From Chromera velia (Eukaryota > Sar > Chromeraceae), in contig JAHBMJ010002774.1 in NCBI GenBank assembly GCA_018398765.1, forward strand, positions 1 through 16,123: 16,123 bases of DNA, read 5' to 3'. Numbering within the stretch: position 1 is the first letter of the stretch; the number at the start of each line of letters is the position of its first letter. Positions 1-8,070 of the stretch are shown here, in pieces. The notes under the pieces are model-generated. The model ran no database searches. It was not told the origin of the DNA and worked only from the letters and a program-made list of their open reading frames with translations. A program made the position numbers and the translations under genes.

Positions 1-823
1 TCGGTTGAGTGTGTCTGCAACAGCTTCGGACTCTGCCCCCCTCTCTTGCAAACCTGAGAGAGGGAGGGGGGGTCAGGTTGCTGGAGAGAAAGAGGTCGTC
101 TGTGAGACTCGTCGTGGAGGGGGCAGAGAAGGGGAAGAGGTGAAGAGGGACCGTCATGGGAAGATTCTCTGCTTGCATGGGCGCCAGCGCTCTCAGTGCA
201 AGGAGTGCGGAGGGGGGGGCATTTGTGAGCACGGTCGCATCCGCTCTCGGTGCAAGGAGTGCGGAGGGGGGGGCATTTGTGAGCACGGTCGCATCCGCTC
301 TCGGTGCAAGGAGTGTGGAGGGAAGAGTATTTGTGAGCACGGCCGGAAGCGCTCGCAGTGCAAGGAGTGTGGAGGGGCGAGCATCTGTGAGCACGGCCGC
401 CAGCGGAACAAGTGCAAGGATTGTGGAGGGAAGAGCATCTGTGAGCACGGCCGCGAACGGTGCAAGTGCAAAGAGTGCGGAGGAAAGTGTATTTGTGAGC
501 ACGGTCGGCAGCGCTCTCTGTGCAAGGAGTGTGGAGGGGCGAGCATCTGTGAGCATGGCCGCATCCGCTCTCAGTGCAAGGAGTGTGGAGGAAAGAGCAT
601 TTGTGAGCACGGTCGCATTCGCTCTTTCTGCAAGGAGTGTGGAGGGAAAGGTATTTGTGAGCACGGCCGGCGACGGAACAAGTGCAAGGAGTGCGGAGGA
701 AAGAGTATTTGCGAGCACGGCCGGGAGCGCTACTACTGCAAAGAGTGCGGAGGGAATGGAATCTGTGCCCACAAGAACGAACGGCGATATTGTCGCGAGT
801 GCAATGCACATTCTGCTTCGTGA
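1..823 (+). CDS. Gene A: CHCC tandem-repeat protein of the CBM20-linked family, C-terminal part only
   Basis: The frame is open from the first complete codon (position 2) to TGA at 821-823, so the 5' end lies outside the window. The first about 55 residues are a Ser/Gly/Glu-rich linker, nearly identical to the linker of gene C (both read RLSVSATASDSAPLS, then VAGEKEVV and REGEEVKR). A short basic cap, EVKRDRHGKI, precedes twelve 18-residue units of the pattern [IL]CxHGRxRxxCKECGGxx. The final unit is degenerate (ICAHKNERRYCREC) and is followed by a short tail. The regular CHCC spacing suggests one zinc ion per unit, but that is inference. By analogy with gene C, the missing N-terminus probably carries a CBM20-like domain. 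An internal ATG exists, but homology to gene C shows the protein begins upstream. I know no named gene for this family. Confidence 0.85.
   Translation, partial: RLSVSATASDSAPLSCKPERGRGGQVAGEKEVVCETRRGGGREGEEVKRDRHGKILCLHGRQRSQCKECGGGGICEHGRIRSRCKECGGGGICEHGRIRSRCKECGGKSICEHGRKRSQCKECGGASICEHGRQRNKCKDCGGKSICEHGRERCKCKECGGKCICEHGRQRSLCKECGGASICEHGRIRSQCKECGGKSICEHGRIRSFCKECGGKGICEHGRRRNKCKECGGKSICEHGRERYYCKECGGNGICAHKNERRYCRECNAHSAS
167..814 (+). repeat. 54-bp tandem repeat array in gene A, 12 units
   Basis: Twelve contiguous 54-bp units each encode 18 residues. The stretches 197-250 and 251-304 are identical base for base, so at least one unit was duplicated recently. Other units differ mainly at the codons for unit residues 6, 8, 9, 17 and 18. 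The spacing is exactly in frame throughout. Confidence 0.95.
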
Positions 824-1900
824 TTTCTCCCTAAGCATGTGTTCTCTTTCTGCATTCCCTGAACATCATTTCTTCTCTCATGCAGACTGGCAACAGTCTC
901 TTTCGACCTGCATCCATGCATTTAATTATCTCTGTTTATACTTCCCGATGAGGAGGCCTGGGTGCTGTTTTTATTATCTGAATGTCATACTCTATGTACA
1001 TGTATGCTGTTGGGCTCTGTATGCCTCATTAGTTTGTGTGAAAATGCTGTGGATGGATGTGTGCGTTGGTGGTCTCTCTAGAGATGCTTTGTGTGCTGTA
1101 TGAGAAGAGGAGAGGTACCTTGTGACCCCTTGTATGAGAAGAGGAGGAAGAAGTATGAAGGAAGGACAAAAGAATTTGAGAATCGGTACCTGGAATGGAA
1201 CGGGAGGGGAGGTTGCAGACTCGATTTCCTCTGTCCACGCGCAATTAAGTACTTGGGCGTCCTTTTGGTGACAAGGGTCCACACAGACTCTGTGCATGTG
1301 CCTGCATGTCTCTGACCTCATGCATATCTCGGTTGGTTCACGAAGCCCCGCATGAATGTTGACGTGTCGATTCATGACAGATCGACTGAAGGGTCTGGCT
1401 CCGTCAATCATGTGAGTGTCTCTGATAAAGGGGTGATAGAGTCCTTTCTTTTTGTGTGGGAGGGTGAGGGTTGCTTTCTTTTTTTCAGCTGAAGCGGGTT
1501 TCATTTCCTGCTCCATAGCAACAAAAGCAGCTAGTGGCTGAGAGAGAGGATGAGAAAGGGGGAAGAGAAGCAGTGAGGCAGTTTGATCCATGAGAGCCTC
1601 AGAAGGAGACTGTAAATATTCGCCTCGAAGTTCACGTGAGGTGTCGGTGAAAATTCACAAAGAGAGACCACATGCGAAGATGAGGTTGAGAGAGAGGGCT
1701 CGTGTCACTCTCGTGTGTCGGCAGAAGTGAAGGGGAGGTGCTCAATCACTTGCGCGTCGCTGGCCCGGCTCTCTCTCTTTGTACTTATTTTTCCGACTGG
1801 TTGCCCCTCCATTTTGTTATACCTCATGCACTTTGTCTTTGTCTCTTCCAATTGTGCATCTCAGTGTGCTTACATGTAAATACGTGCGTATTTGATTCAA
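824..1900 (+). repeat. 3' flank of gene A, segmentally duplicated downstream of gene C
   Basis: No convincing gene is visible. Collinear patches match the region downstream of gene C. The phrase TTTGTGTGnAAATnnTGTGGATG (1031-1053) recurs near 10046-10068. GAGGTTGCAGAC at 1209 recurs at 10188 and 10457. GGTCTGGCTCCG at 1392 recurs at 10598. GAGAGAGAGGG near 1690 recurs near 10922. Several open frames here encode no recognisable product. The block probably contains the gene A 3' UTR and intergenic DNA. Confidence 0.65.
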
Positions 1901-2041
1901 ATTGACAATGGAAAAGAGACTAGAAAAGGGAGCAGGTTTCCTCCGCGTGGCCTGGCTTGGTAGACGTAGCAAGTCTATGAGCGAGGCCGGACATAGAGTT
2001 AACAACTAAACTATTACTTAGCTACTACTCAGTAGCTTGCT

Positions 2042-2412
2042 CATTAGTCCTAGGTGTGATCTATAAAGTTTTTAAGTGAAATAAAGTTTAAAGTCGGATT
2101 TCGGACCACGGATTACGAAATAAAACTTTTGAAATTCGTTTTAAAAGTTTGTAGGTAAAGATTTTTAAAAGTTTTAAAAAGTAAAAGAAAATGAAAAAAA
2201 CATTGTAAAGGTAATTAAAGCTTCTCAGTTCTAAACTAGTGAAGAAGTAGTGAGTGTTTGAATTTTTAGAATAAAAAGGTTTTAAAGTTACTAGTATTAA
2301 AGTTATAAAGTCAAAAAACTTTAAAGCTTAAAGTTTGGGGTCAGCCGGCTAGTCGGCCGGGCTTTCAAAGTTATTATAAAAAAAACTTTACAGATCACAC
2401 CTAGCAGTAGTC
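2042..2412. mobile_element. Short non-autonomous DNA transposon (MITE) with 8-bp target duplication
   Basis: The element proper is 2050-2404 (355 bp). It starts CTAGGTGTGATCTATAAAG, and its right end is the inverse of CTAGGTGTGATCTGTAAAG. The flanking octamers are CATTAGTC (2042-2049) and CAGTAGTC (2405-2412), which match at 7 of 8 bases in direct orientation. The interior is AT-rich with runs of AAAGTTT and has no coding capacity. An 8-bp duplication is typical of the hAT superfamily, but P and Merlin elements give similar sizes, so the superfamily is not settled. Confidence 0.72.
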
Positions 2413-3060
2413 ACAGTAAGTCACAGGAATAGCTATACTGGGCTATTACTGGCAGAGGTCGCTTCAACCGTTTTCTTTTATTTTTGCCTAGACTTTTATA
2501 TAGATTTATGCATATACATAGATCCATACAGTAAAATTATGAACTTGAAAAGCAGTTGCTTAGGCATTCTATGTGGCAAGCGTTAGCAATTAAGTGTTGC
2601 TTAAAGTTCTAGTTTAAGTTGAGTGGACGGCTCCAGGGCCGGCCTGCTCCTGAGAAGAAATGATTGTTCTAGCAATCAACTGTTACTAAAAATGTTTAAT
2701 AATATGATACTTTCATCATAACTGTTTAAATTACGTATTAAAGTGTAGAAAACTATTAATTTATTTTCGTTAAAATGTTATAAAATTATTATTTTACATA
2801 AAATTAGAGGTGTTTAAGGGTTTAAATTTGGTTGAAGGGCCAAATTGGGGCCCTAAACTGGGCCCCAATAAACTGTTTTTGACCCAATTTTATGGTATAC
2901 TATACTATAAAAAAAAACTTAAAAAAAGTTTTTACTAGTAGTAAAAAACTAAAAGTTCTAACTAGAGTCCTAAGAACGTAGTAGTTAGCACTCCTCAAAG
3001 CCTTGTTAGTAGTTTAGGGTCTAGCGTCGCTGGGTTGAGGATTTAACCCTCAATCATCAC
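2413..3060. other. AT-rich non-coding block
   Basis: No gene is seen. The block contains a strong hairpin near 2845-2870 (arms TTGGGGCCC and GGGCCCCAA around a short loop). It also contains the sequence TATGCATATACATAG near 2507, which recurs near 12208 in the other AT-rich block; the two may be relics of one repeat family. A small hairpin TTGAGG...CCTCAA lies near 3034-3054. Confidence 0.5.
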
Positions 3061-3061
3061 T

Positions 3062-3284
3062 AAGCTTTTACATGATCTGTAAAATTTGATAGGTAGGTCA
3101 CCAATTTTTTTTGGAAAACGATAACGTCCGAAATTGTTTTTGGAAAAATTCTCCAAAACCTATAGATTTTTTTTTTTTGAATTCTAAAAAAAATGTATGG
3201 AGGTCGTTCCCCCCCCCCCCCCCNCCCCCCCCCCCCTCTCAAAATTGGTGACCAACTTATAAAATATTTTAGATCAGAGTAAGG
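3062..3284. mobile_element. Probable inverted-repeat element with internal poly-C run
   Basis: Inverted arms at about 3062-3107 and 3241-3284 share TGATCT and GGTCACCAATTTT, with partial matching further out (CTTTTAC versus CCTTAC). The interior holds a T run and then about 28 consecutive C positions (3209-3236) containing an undetermined base at 3224. No clear target duplication was found, so the limits are approximate. It is probably a decayed MITE or foldback element. Confidence 0.5.
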
Positions 3285-3299
3285 AAGATCCAATTAATT

Positions 3300-4272
3300 T
3301 TTAGACTAACGAAAAAACAAAAAAAAAAGAATAAGCGGTCGATCAATCACTTCAATTAAGTCCATCGACCTCGGACGATCGAATCGGATCGTTCCGCAGC
3401 CTTCACCAGAGCATGCAGAAAGACCCGGTGCTAGGTCAGGTGTTATAATATCTGTGTGCTCAACAAACGCGCATATGCTCCTTTGCGCGATGGAGAAGCA
3501 AAGCTTGATCCGTTATTAGCAAACCATTGAAAGCCCGACAGGTCCAAGAGGTCACCAAGACGTACAGGAAGAATCACTGACTGACTCTCATGCAGACGGT
3601 TTGATTGAACGAGACGCGCGCAGTCCCTTGGACACTCAAACCGACGGGGACGGCTGCTCATATACAGATCGACAAAGAAAGAAGACACGGGAGCTGGAGG
3701 AAGAAGAACAAACAGATGCGAGAATGATGCACTGAGGACAAACAAAGCAAGGCAGGAAGGGGCACAGAAATCGGAACACACGGAGAGCAAAAATGCGAAG
3801 AGAAGGTGCGAGGAGCCGTCAGTGACCCCCTCCCAAAAAGGAAACCTTTCAGGCCACTCGATCCCTACTTATGGTGCCCTCCCTCCCTCCCTCCCTCCAT
3901 GCATCCATGATTCTCATTCTGCCCCCTTAGACGGGCACAGTCGTCTGTCGACAATCAAGGCAGACATTCAACTCACTCCCAACGGCACATACACAAAAGC
4001 GAATTCAACCGATCACTTACAGAGCTGTCTGTGGACACGCAATCTAAACGTACGTGTTCTCACTGGAGTGCTTTCTAAATGCGTCTGCCTGACTGTCTGC
4101 CTGCCGGCCTGTCTGTCTATCTTTTTGCTTGCTCAGGTCAGTCAGTCAGTCACTCTGTCTATCTGGATCCCTGAAGGCAAGAAAGAAAAGGGCAAGAGAG
4201 AGACTTCTCCAAGAAAATACAAAAAGAAAAACAGGAAAGAGAAAAAATCAGAGATGTGGACAAAGGGAATCC
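3300..4272. other. 3' flank of gene B; microsatellites, no clear gene
   Basis: The stretch lies downstream of gene B on its own strand. It has a CCCT tetranucleotide run near 3877-3900 followed by CCATGCATCCATG, and a degenerate CTGT/CCTG tetranucleotide tract near 4082-4160. An open minus-strand frame at 3790-3443 encodes 115 residues with a hydrophobic Ser/Leu/Phe-rich start, but it resembles nothing I know and lacks supporting context. I do not call it a gene. Confidence 0.5.
4083..4160. repeat. Degenerate tetranucleotide microsatellite
   Basis: Repeated CTGT, CTGC, CCTG and GTCA tetramers run through the stretch, including GTCAGTCAGTCAGTCA near 4137. It lies in the 3' flank of gene B and is a simple sequence. 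Confidence 0.6.
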
Positions 4273-6481
4273 TCAGGGGGCGGCGTGAGAGGGAAAAATG
4301 GGCTTGCACTCGTTGCAGTGCTGAGGATCTTTTCGATGAATACAGATGCCCTTCCCTCCACACTCCTTGCACTGCGAGCGCAGTCGGCCGTGCTCACACA
4401 TGCTCCGCCCTCCGCACTCCTTGCAGCTGTAACGCAGGCGGCCATGCTCACAGATACTCTTCCCTCCGCACTCTTTGCATCTGTGACGCTTACGGCCGTG
4501 CTCACAGATACTCTTCCCTCCACACTCCTTGCAGAGAGAGCGCCGCCGGCCGTGCTCACAGATGCTCGCCCCTCTACACTCCTTGCACTGAGAGCGCTTT
4601 CGGCCATGCTCGCAAATACTTTTCCCTCCACACTCCTTGCACTGCCAGCGATGCCGTCCGTGCTCACAGATGCTCACCCCTCCACACTCCTTGCACCTGT
4701 AACGCAGGCGGCCATGCTCGCAAATACTTTTCCCTCCACACTCCTTGCACTGCGAGCGCCGTCGACCGTGCTCACAAATACTCTTTGCTCCACACTCCTT
4801 GCAGCGATCACGCCGTCGACCGTGCTCACAAATGCTCGCCCCTCCGCACTCCTTGCAAAGAGAGCGCTTTCGGCCATGCTCGCAAATACTTTTCCCTCCG
4901 CAATCCTTGCACTCAGAGCGAATGCGACCGTGTTTACATATGCTCTTCCCTCCGCACTCCTTGCATTGAGAGCGCTGGCGACCGTGCTCACAGATACTCT
5001 TCCCACCGCACTCCTTGCACAGCGCGCGTTGGCGGCCGTGCTCACAGATACCCTTCCCACCGCACTCCTTGCACTGATAACGAACCCGTCCATGCGGACA
5101 GAGAATGTTTCCTCGTCTATCCCTCTTGACCTCCCCTGTGTACTCCCTCCCCTTCTCTGCCCTTCTCATCCCAATATGCCGCCCACTGCCGTCCCCACAC
5201 ACCTGCTGCTGGTCGACCCTTACCGTGCCGGAGGTGGCAGTGCACTTGTGCCATTGACCACCCTGACACCCTTGCGCACCCCCACACTCCCTGCAGTGAG
5301 TGAGACGACGGCCGTGGAGGCAGAGGCTCGCTCTCTGGAAGTTCCTGTCCCTTCCCTCTTCCCCCCTTCCTGCCGATTCCCCCTCATGACCCTCCCCTCT
5401 GCCTGACTGAGATTCGGAGACGAGAACAGAAGGAGAAGAGAGACGGCGACGCTTCGGACCCTCACACCCGACAGACACCGACTGATCTTCTGTTAGTGGC
5501 TCTCGGCAGGCCGACTCACTCTCTCCGACCAGCAGACTAGGAACAGACACAGAATCGTATCCACCCGTCAGACCATGCACACTCTCTGCAGTCTTCCCTC
5601 TCAACAGATCTCCCTCTTCCCCCGTCACCCCATCCCATCTCTTCAGAACTGCAGGTGCGAATCGACGTGCCTGACCAGAAAACCCGTCTACGTCCCCCCC
5701 CCCCATCACCTCATAACCCCTCTTCCGCACAGTCACAGACACAGAGGTCTCAGGACGACCCCCGCGAACAGATAGACCTTCAAACCGGGCAGAATCAGTT
5801 GCGACTGACGCCACACCAATCTGTCTCAGCAACACCTTCCCCCCCCCGCCACCAACGCCCTGCCGTCCCGACGCTCTCAGACTGCTTCTGCAGGTAGGGA
5901 ACTCAGCTTCAGGCTGTACAGACTGAGAAAACCCACGACTCTTTTCACCTCTTTCCCCCCCCCCTCTGTGTGGGAAAGCGAAAGTCGGTGAGAAAGGCGA
6001 AAGAGCAGCTGGCATTGAGGAAACGGAAAACGAGGCAGTCTCTGCTGTGGGGACAGCGACCATCATGTCATCCTCAGGTNCACCCCAAAGGCTCCCACCC
6101 GAACCCACAACAGTCCTGACTTCGACCGTCTGTGGGAGCTGCTGCTGCGAGGGCTGAGGTGACTGCAGAAGAGTTCTGAACACCGTCTACTAGACACTTA
6201 TCGTCGACGGACGTCATCGAGCCACCAACCGACGAAAAGCTGGCACTCGGTCCGACGAGGGCAAACTGAAGCTGTACTTGAGAAGACGCACTATGAAACA
6301 TTGGAAGGGACATCCACACGCCTGGGAAGGCAGGGTTCTTCACTCGATGGAGGGTGATGCCGCGACTCACGTCCCACCCTCCGAGCTCAGAGCTGCTCCC
6401 AACGACCACCAGCGTCTGCCCCTCCCGAGGCTCCACACCAGAGCACGCAAAAATCACACCACCACCCTTCTCCATCTTCAT
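4273..6481 (-). CDS. Gene B: CBM20-like domain plus CHCC-repeat protein, with a frame change near base 6080
   Basis: The proposed start is ATG at 6481 (MKMEKGGGVIF), in the same CAATGAAG context as gene C; the stop TGA is at 4275-4273. Residues about 5-95 look like a CBM20 starch-binding domain: a short beta strand, then TLVVVGSSSELGGWDVSRG, then VWMSLP and LQFALVG. The equivalent of the second binding tryptophan known from fungal glucoamylase CBM20 seems absent, so glucan binding is uncertain. A Ser/Gly/Glu-rich linker follows, with a nuclear-signal-like GPKRRRLSS. One detached repeat unit comes next, then the cap EVKRDRRGN, then 15 CHCC units. The CBM20 frame runs into a stop just past the undetermined base at 6080, and the linker continues in another frame. 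This is probably an unresolved gap in the assembly, though a short intron is possible. Nominal length is about 735 residues. Confidence 0.8.
4294..5103 (-). repeat. 54-bp tandem repeat array in gene B, 15 units
   Basis: Fifteen units read on the minus strand from LCPHGRVRYQC to the degenerate ICIHRKDPQHCNEC. Blocks of about 44 identical bases recur two units apart (near 4604-4647 and 4709-4752), which points to duplication in blocks of more than one unit. Variable residues per unit (positions 6/8-9) run V-YQ, Q-AL, Q-SQ, I-SE, K-SL, R-DR, R-SQ, L-YR, H-WQ, K-SQ, R-SL, K-HR, L-YS, L-SQ, D-QH. Confidence 0.95.
5272..5325 (-). repeat. Detached single CHCC unit in the gene B linker
   Basis: The stretch encodes LCLHGRRLTHCRECGG, a complete CHCC unit. 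It lies about 55 residues before the main array. It is separated by a spacer that has Cys residues but no further unit (GCQGGQWHKC), and then the cap EVKRDRRGN. Genes A and C have no such unit before their cap, so it is a rearranged or relic first unit. Confidence 0.8.
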
Positions 6482-6551
6482 TGCGACTGACCGCAAGTCG
6501 AGCCGAATCGAAAATGGAAGAGAAAACGGGTCAAAGCCGACTGTACAGAAC

Positions 6552-6560
6552 CCTGCAAAC
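6552..6560 (-). promoter_or_regulatory. Possible 3' splice site in the gene B 5' UTR
   Basis: On the minus strand, a T-rich stretch ends in GCCTGTTTGCAG at 6553, about 70 nt before the ATG. Gene C has a similar acceptor about 93 nt before its ATG. I could not find a convincing donor for gene B. Confidence 0.35.
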
Positions 6561-7833
6561 AGGCATACGCAAGCAACCGAAGATCATTCATGAACACAGA
6601 GGTCCACAAAGACGTTTTCCCATTCATGAACAGCTATAGCGAATGAACATTTTGAGCGTACGGACACTCAGTGACCTTCTTTGATTGATCCTGGTTGGAC
6701 CCGTGCAGTGCGTCTGTCTCAGTTGAGATGACGACCTCCGGCGAGTTGCTGTCAATAGAATGAAGATAGACGGAGCCTCAAGATGCCGAGCAACTAAATT
6801 GGCTGACAGCAATCGATCGAGACTCTGTCTAGTTGACTCCCAGAGAGTCTCCCACAAAAGACACGTCACAAAAGAGACTCGATCGAATTTTTCGAGTTGA
6901 GCCAAAGCCACAGAGCAACTCAGCAGTGACAGAGAGCAGCTTCAATGTCTCTTCTGAGAACTGGCTGTGCCAAGTGCCAGTCGATTGAAAGGACTTTCAG
7001 TCTGATCGAGCCCGGCTGAAAGCACAAGGAGCCTCAACTCGCGAACAAACCGATACAGCTCCGAGTTGAAAAAGAACTTAGGGAAGGCGGGGGAAAAGGA
7101 TCAGAAAGCGCCTTCTTAACACATGACCCGTTCAACTTGACTTGTATTCATTGCTCTCAACGGTCTCCGACATCGCCTCTGAGTCTCTGACAGTCACAGT
7201 CTCTGACTCATGCAGTCGAAAGATGTCGATTCAAGCATGCGTGCACGCGCGGAAAAACGCGTCGATGCATGCATGTGCGTCGATGTGCGTCGATGATCTT
7301 GCAGGGGCATCTGGAGGCCATCGTCGGACTTAATTGACTTAAATTAATTCATGATCATTGAATGGACTGTCAGTGAATTATTAATAATCATATATATACT
7401 GAATCTTTGTTCGAAGTTCGAACGGCTGAGAACAGTTCAAACAAAGGGCTGACAGTCATCTGCTGACTGCCATTTCATGAAACTTGTTTCTCTTTGTCTT
7501 CTATATGCCCTTGCAGGCATTGAGACTCTAAATGACAGACTTCTTTCTGTCGATTCACCTCTTTCTGTGCCCCGGTGGCTGGTTTGGTTTCCTCGCAGCC
7601 TTGGGGGCTCTGACAACGCAATCGACCGTCTTGTGAGTCTGGTCTTCCACACAGGTGATCCAATCTTGCTTTGAGGAAGAAAAAAAGGCGCAGCCTCTTT
7701 AATTATCATACAGAGACAGATCGCGTCCTGTTTCGAGCCAGTGAATTTCTGTCCTCTGTCTTTCCGTAGTGGTCGACAGCTTCGTTTGGTCTGCACAAGT
7801 CTTCAGCCAAGGCGCTTTCGCAGAGCAAGAGTG
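6561..7833. other. Divergent intergenic region between genes B and C
   Basis: The region lies between the divergently read starts of B and C and should hold both promoters. I see no gene. Several palindromes stand out. Imperfect inverted copies of ATCGATCGAGACTCT lie near 6811 and 6872. A GTTCGAAGTTCGAAC palindrome lies at 7409-7423, inside a larger hairpin closed by CAAACAAAG. GATGCATGCATG lies near 7263-7274, followed by two tandem copies of GTGCGTCGAT. The open frame starting ATG at 7477 begins with a hydrophobic stretch but has no support. Confidence 0.5.
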
Positions 7834-7977
7834 GTAAGTCATTCACGCAAGTTCTGTCCCTCTTTGACTGGCCTGAGCCGCATTCAAGCTTTGTTGGTTC
7901 AGATCTATGTATAGTTCCTTTTCACTCTGAAGATTGCAGCGTTTGTTCTCCCGACTGCCCCTTCTTCCTTTGTGCAG
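7834..7977 (+). other. Probable 5' UTR intron of gene C
   Basis: A consensus donor GTAAGT lies at 7834-7839. A pyrimidine-rich tract ending CTTCTTCCTTTGTGCAG closes at 7977. The 144-nt interval ends 93 nt before the proposed ATG of gene C. There is no in-frame ATG between the acceptor and 8071, which supports a leader intron. RNA evidence is lacking. Confidence 0.55.
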
Positions 7978-8070
7978 CTGCGTAGACGGGTGTGCCGGAG
8001 TGTCTCTATTCCAATCGATCGTCTGCGGAGTGAAAACGAAGCCATTCGTCTACCTGTAGATTTCGGCACA

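Noticed and set aside
167-814. CRISPR-like direct repeats
   Set aside because: Units are contiguous, in frame and protein coding, with no spacers; the genome is eukaryotic.
156-1103. Long open frames overlapping the arrays in other frames and on the opposite strand (also about 4248-5406 and 8860-9904)
   Set aside because: The 54-bp unit is a multiple of three with no stops in several frames, so all frames stay open. Only one frame gives the CHCC pattern and joins to the conserved linker and CBM20 domain.
992-1591. Minus-strand frame of about 199 codons in the gene A flank
   Set aside because: No recognisable domain, and it lies in the duplicated non-coding flank without an equivalent frame beside gene C.
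3443-3790. 115-codon minus-strand frame with a hydrophobic N-terminus
   Set aside because: No family match, no start context or neighbour support; possibly chance.
7477-7674. Small frame MKLVSLCLLYALAG... resembling a signal peptide protein
   Set aside because: The hydrophobic start overlaps an intron-acceptor-like pyrimidine tract, the rest is unremarkable, and the opposite strand is equally open.
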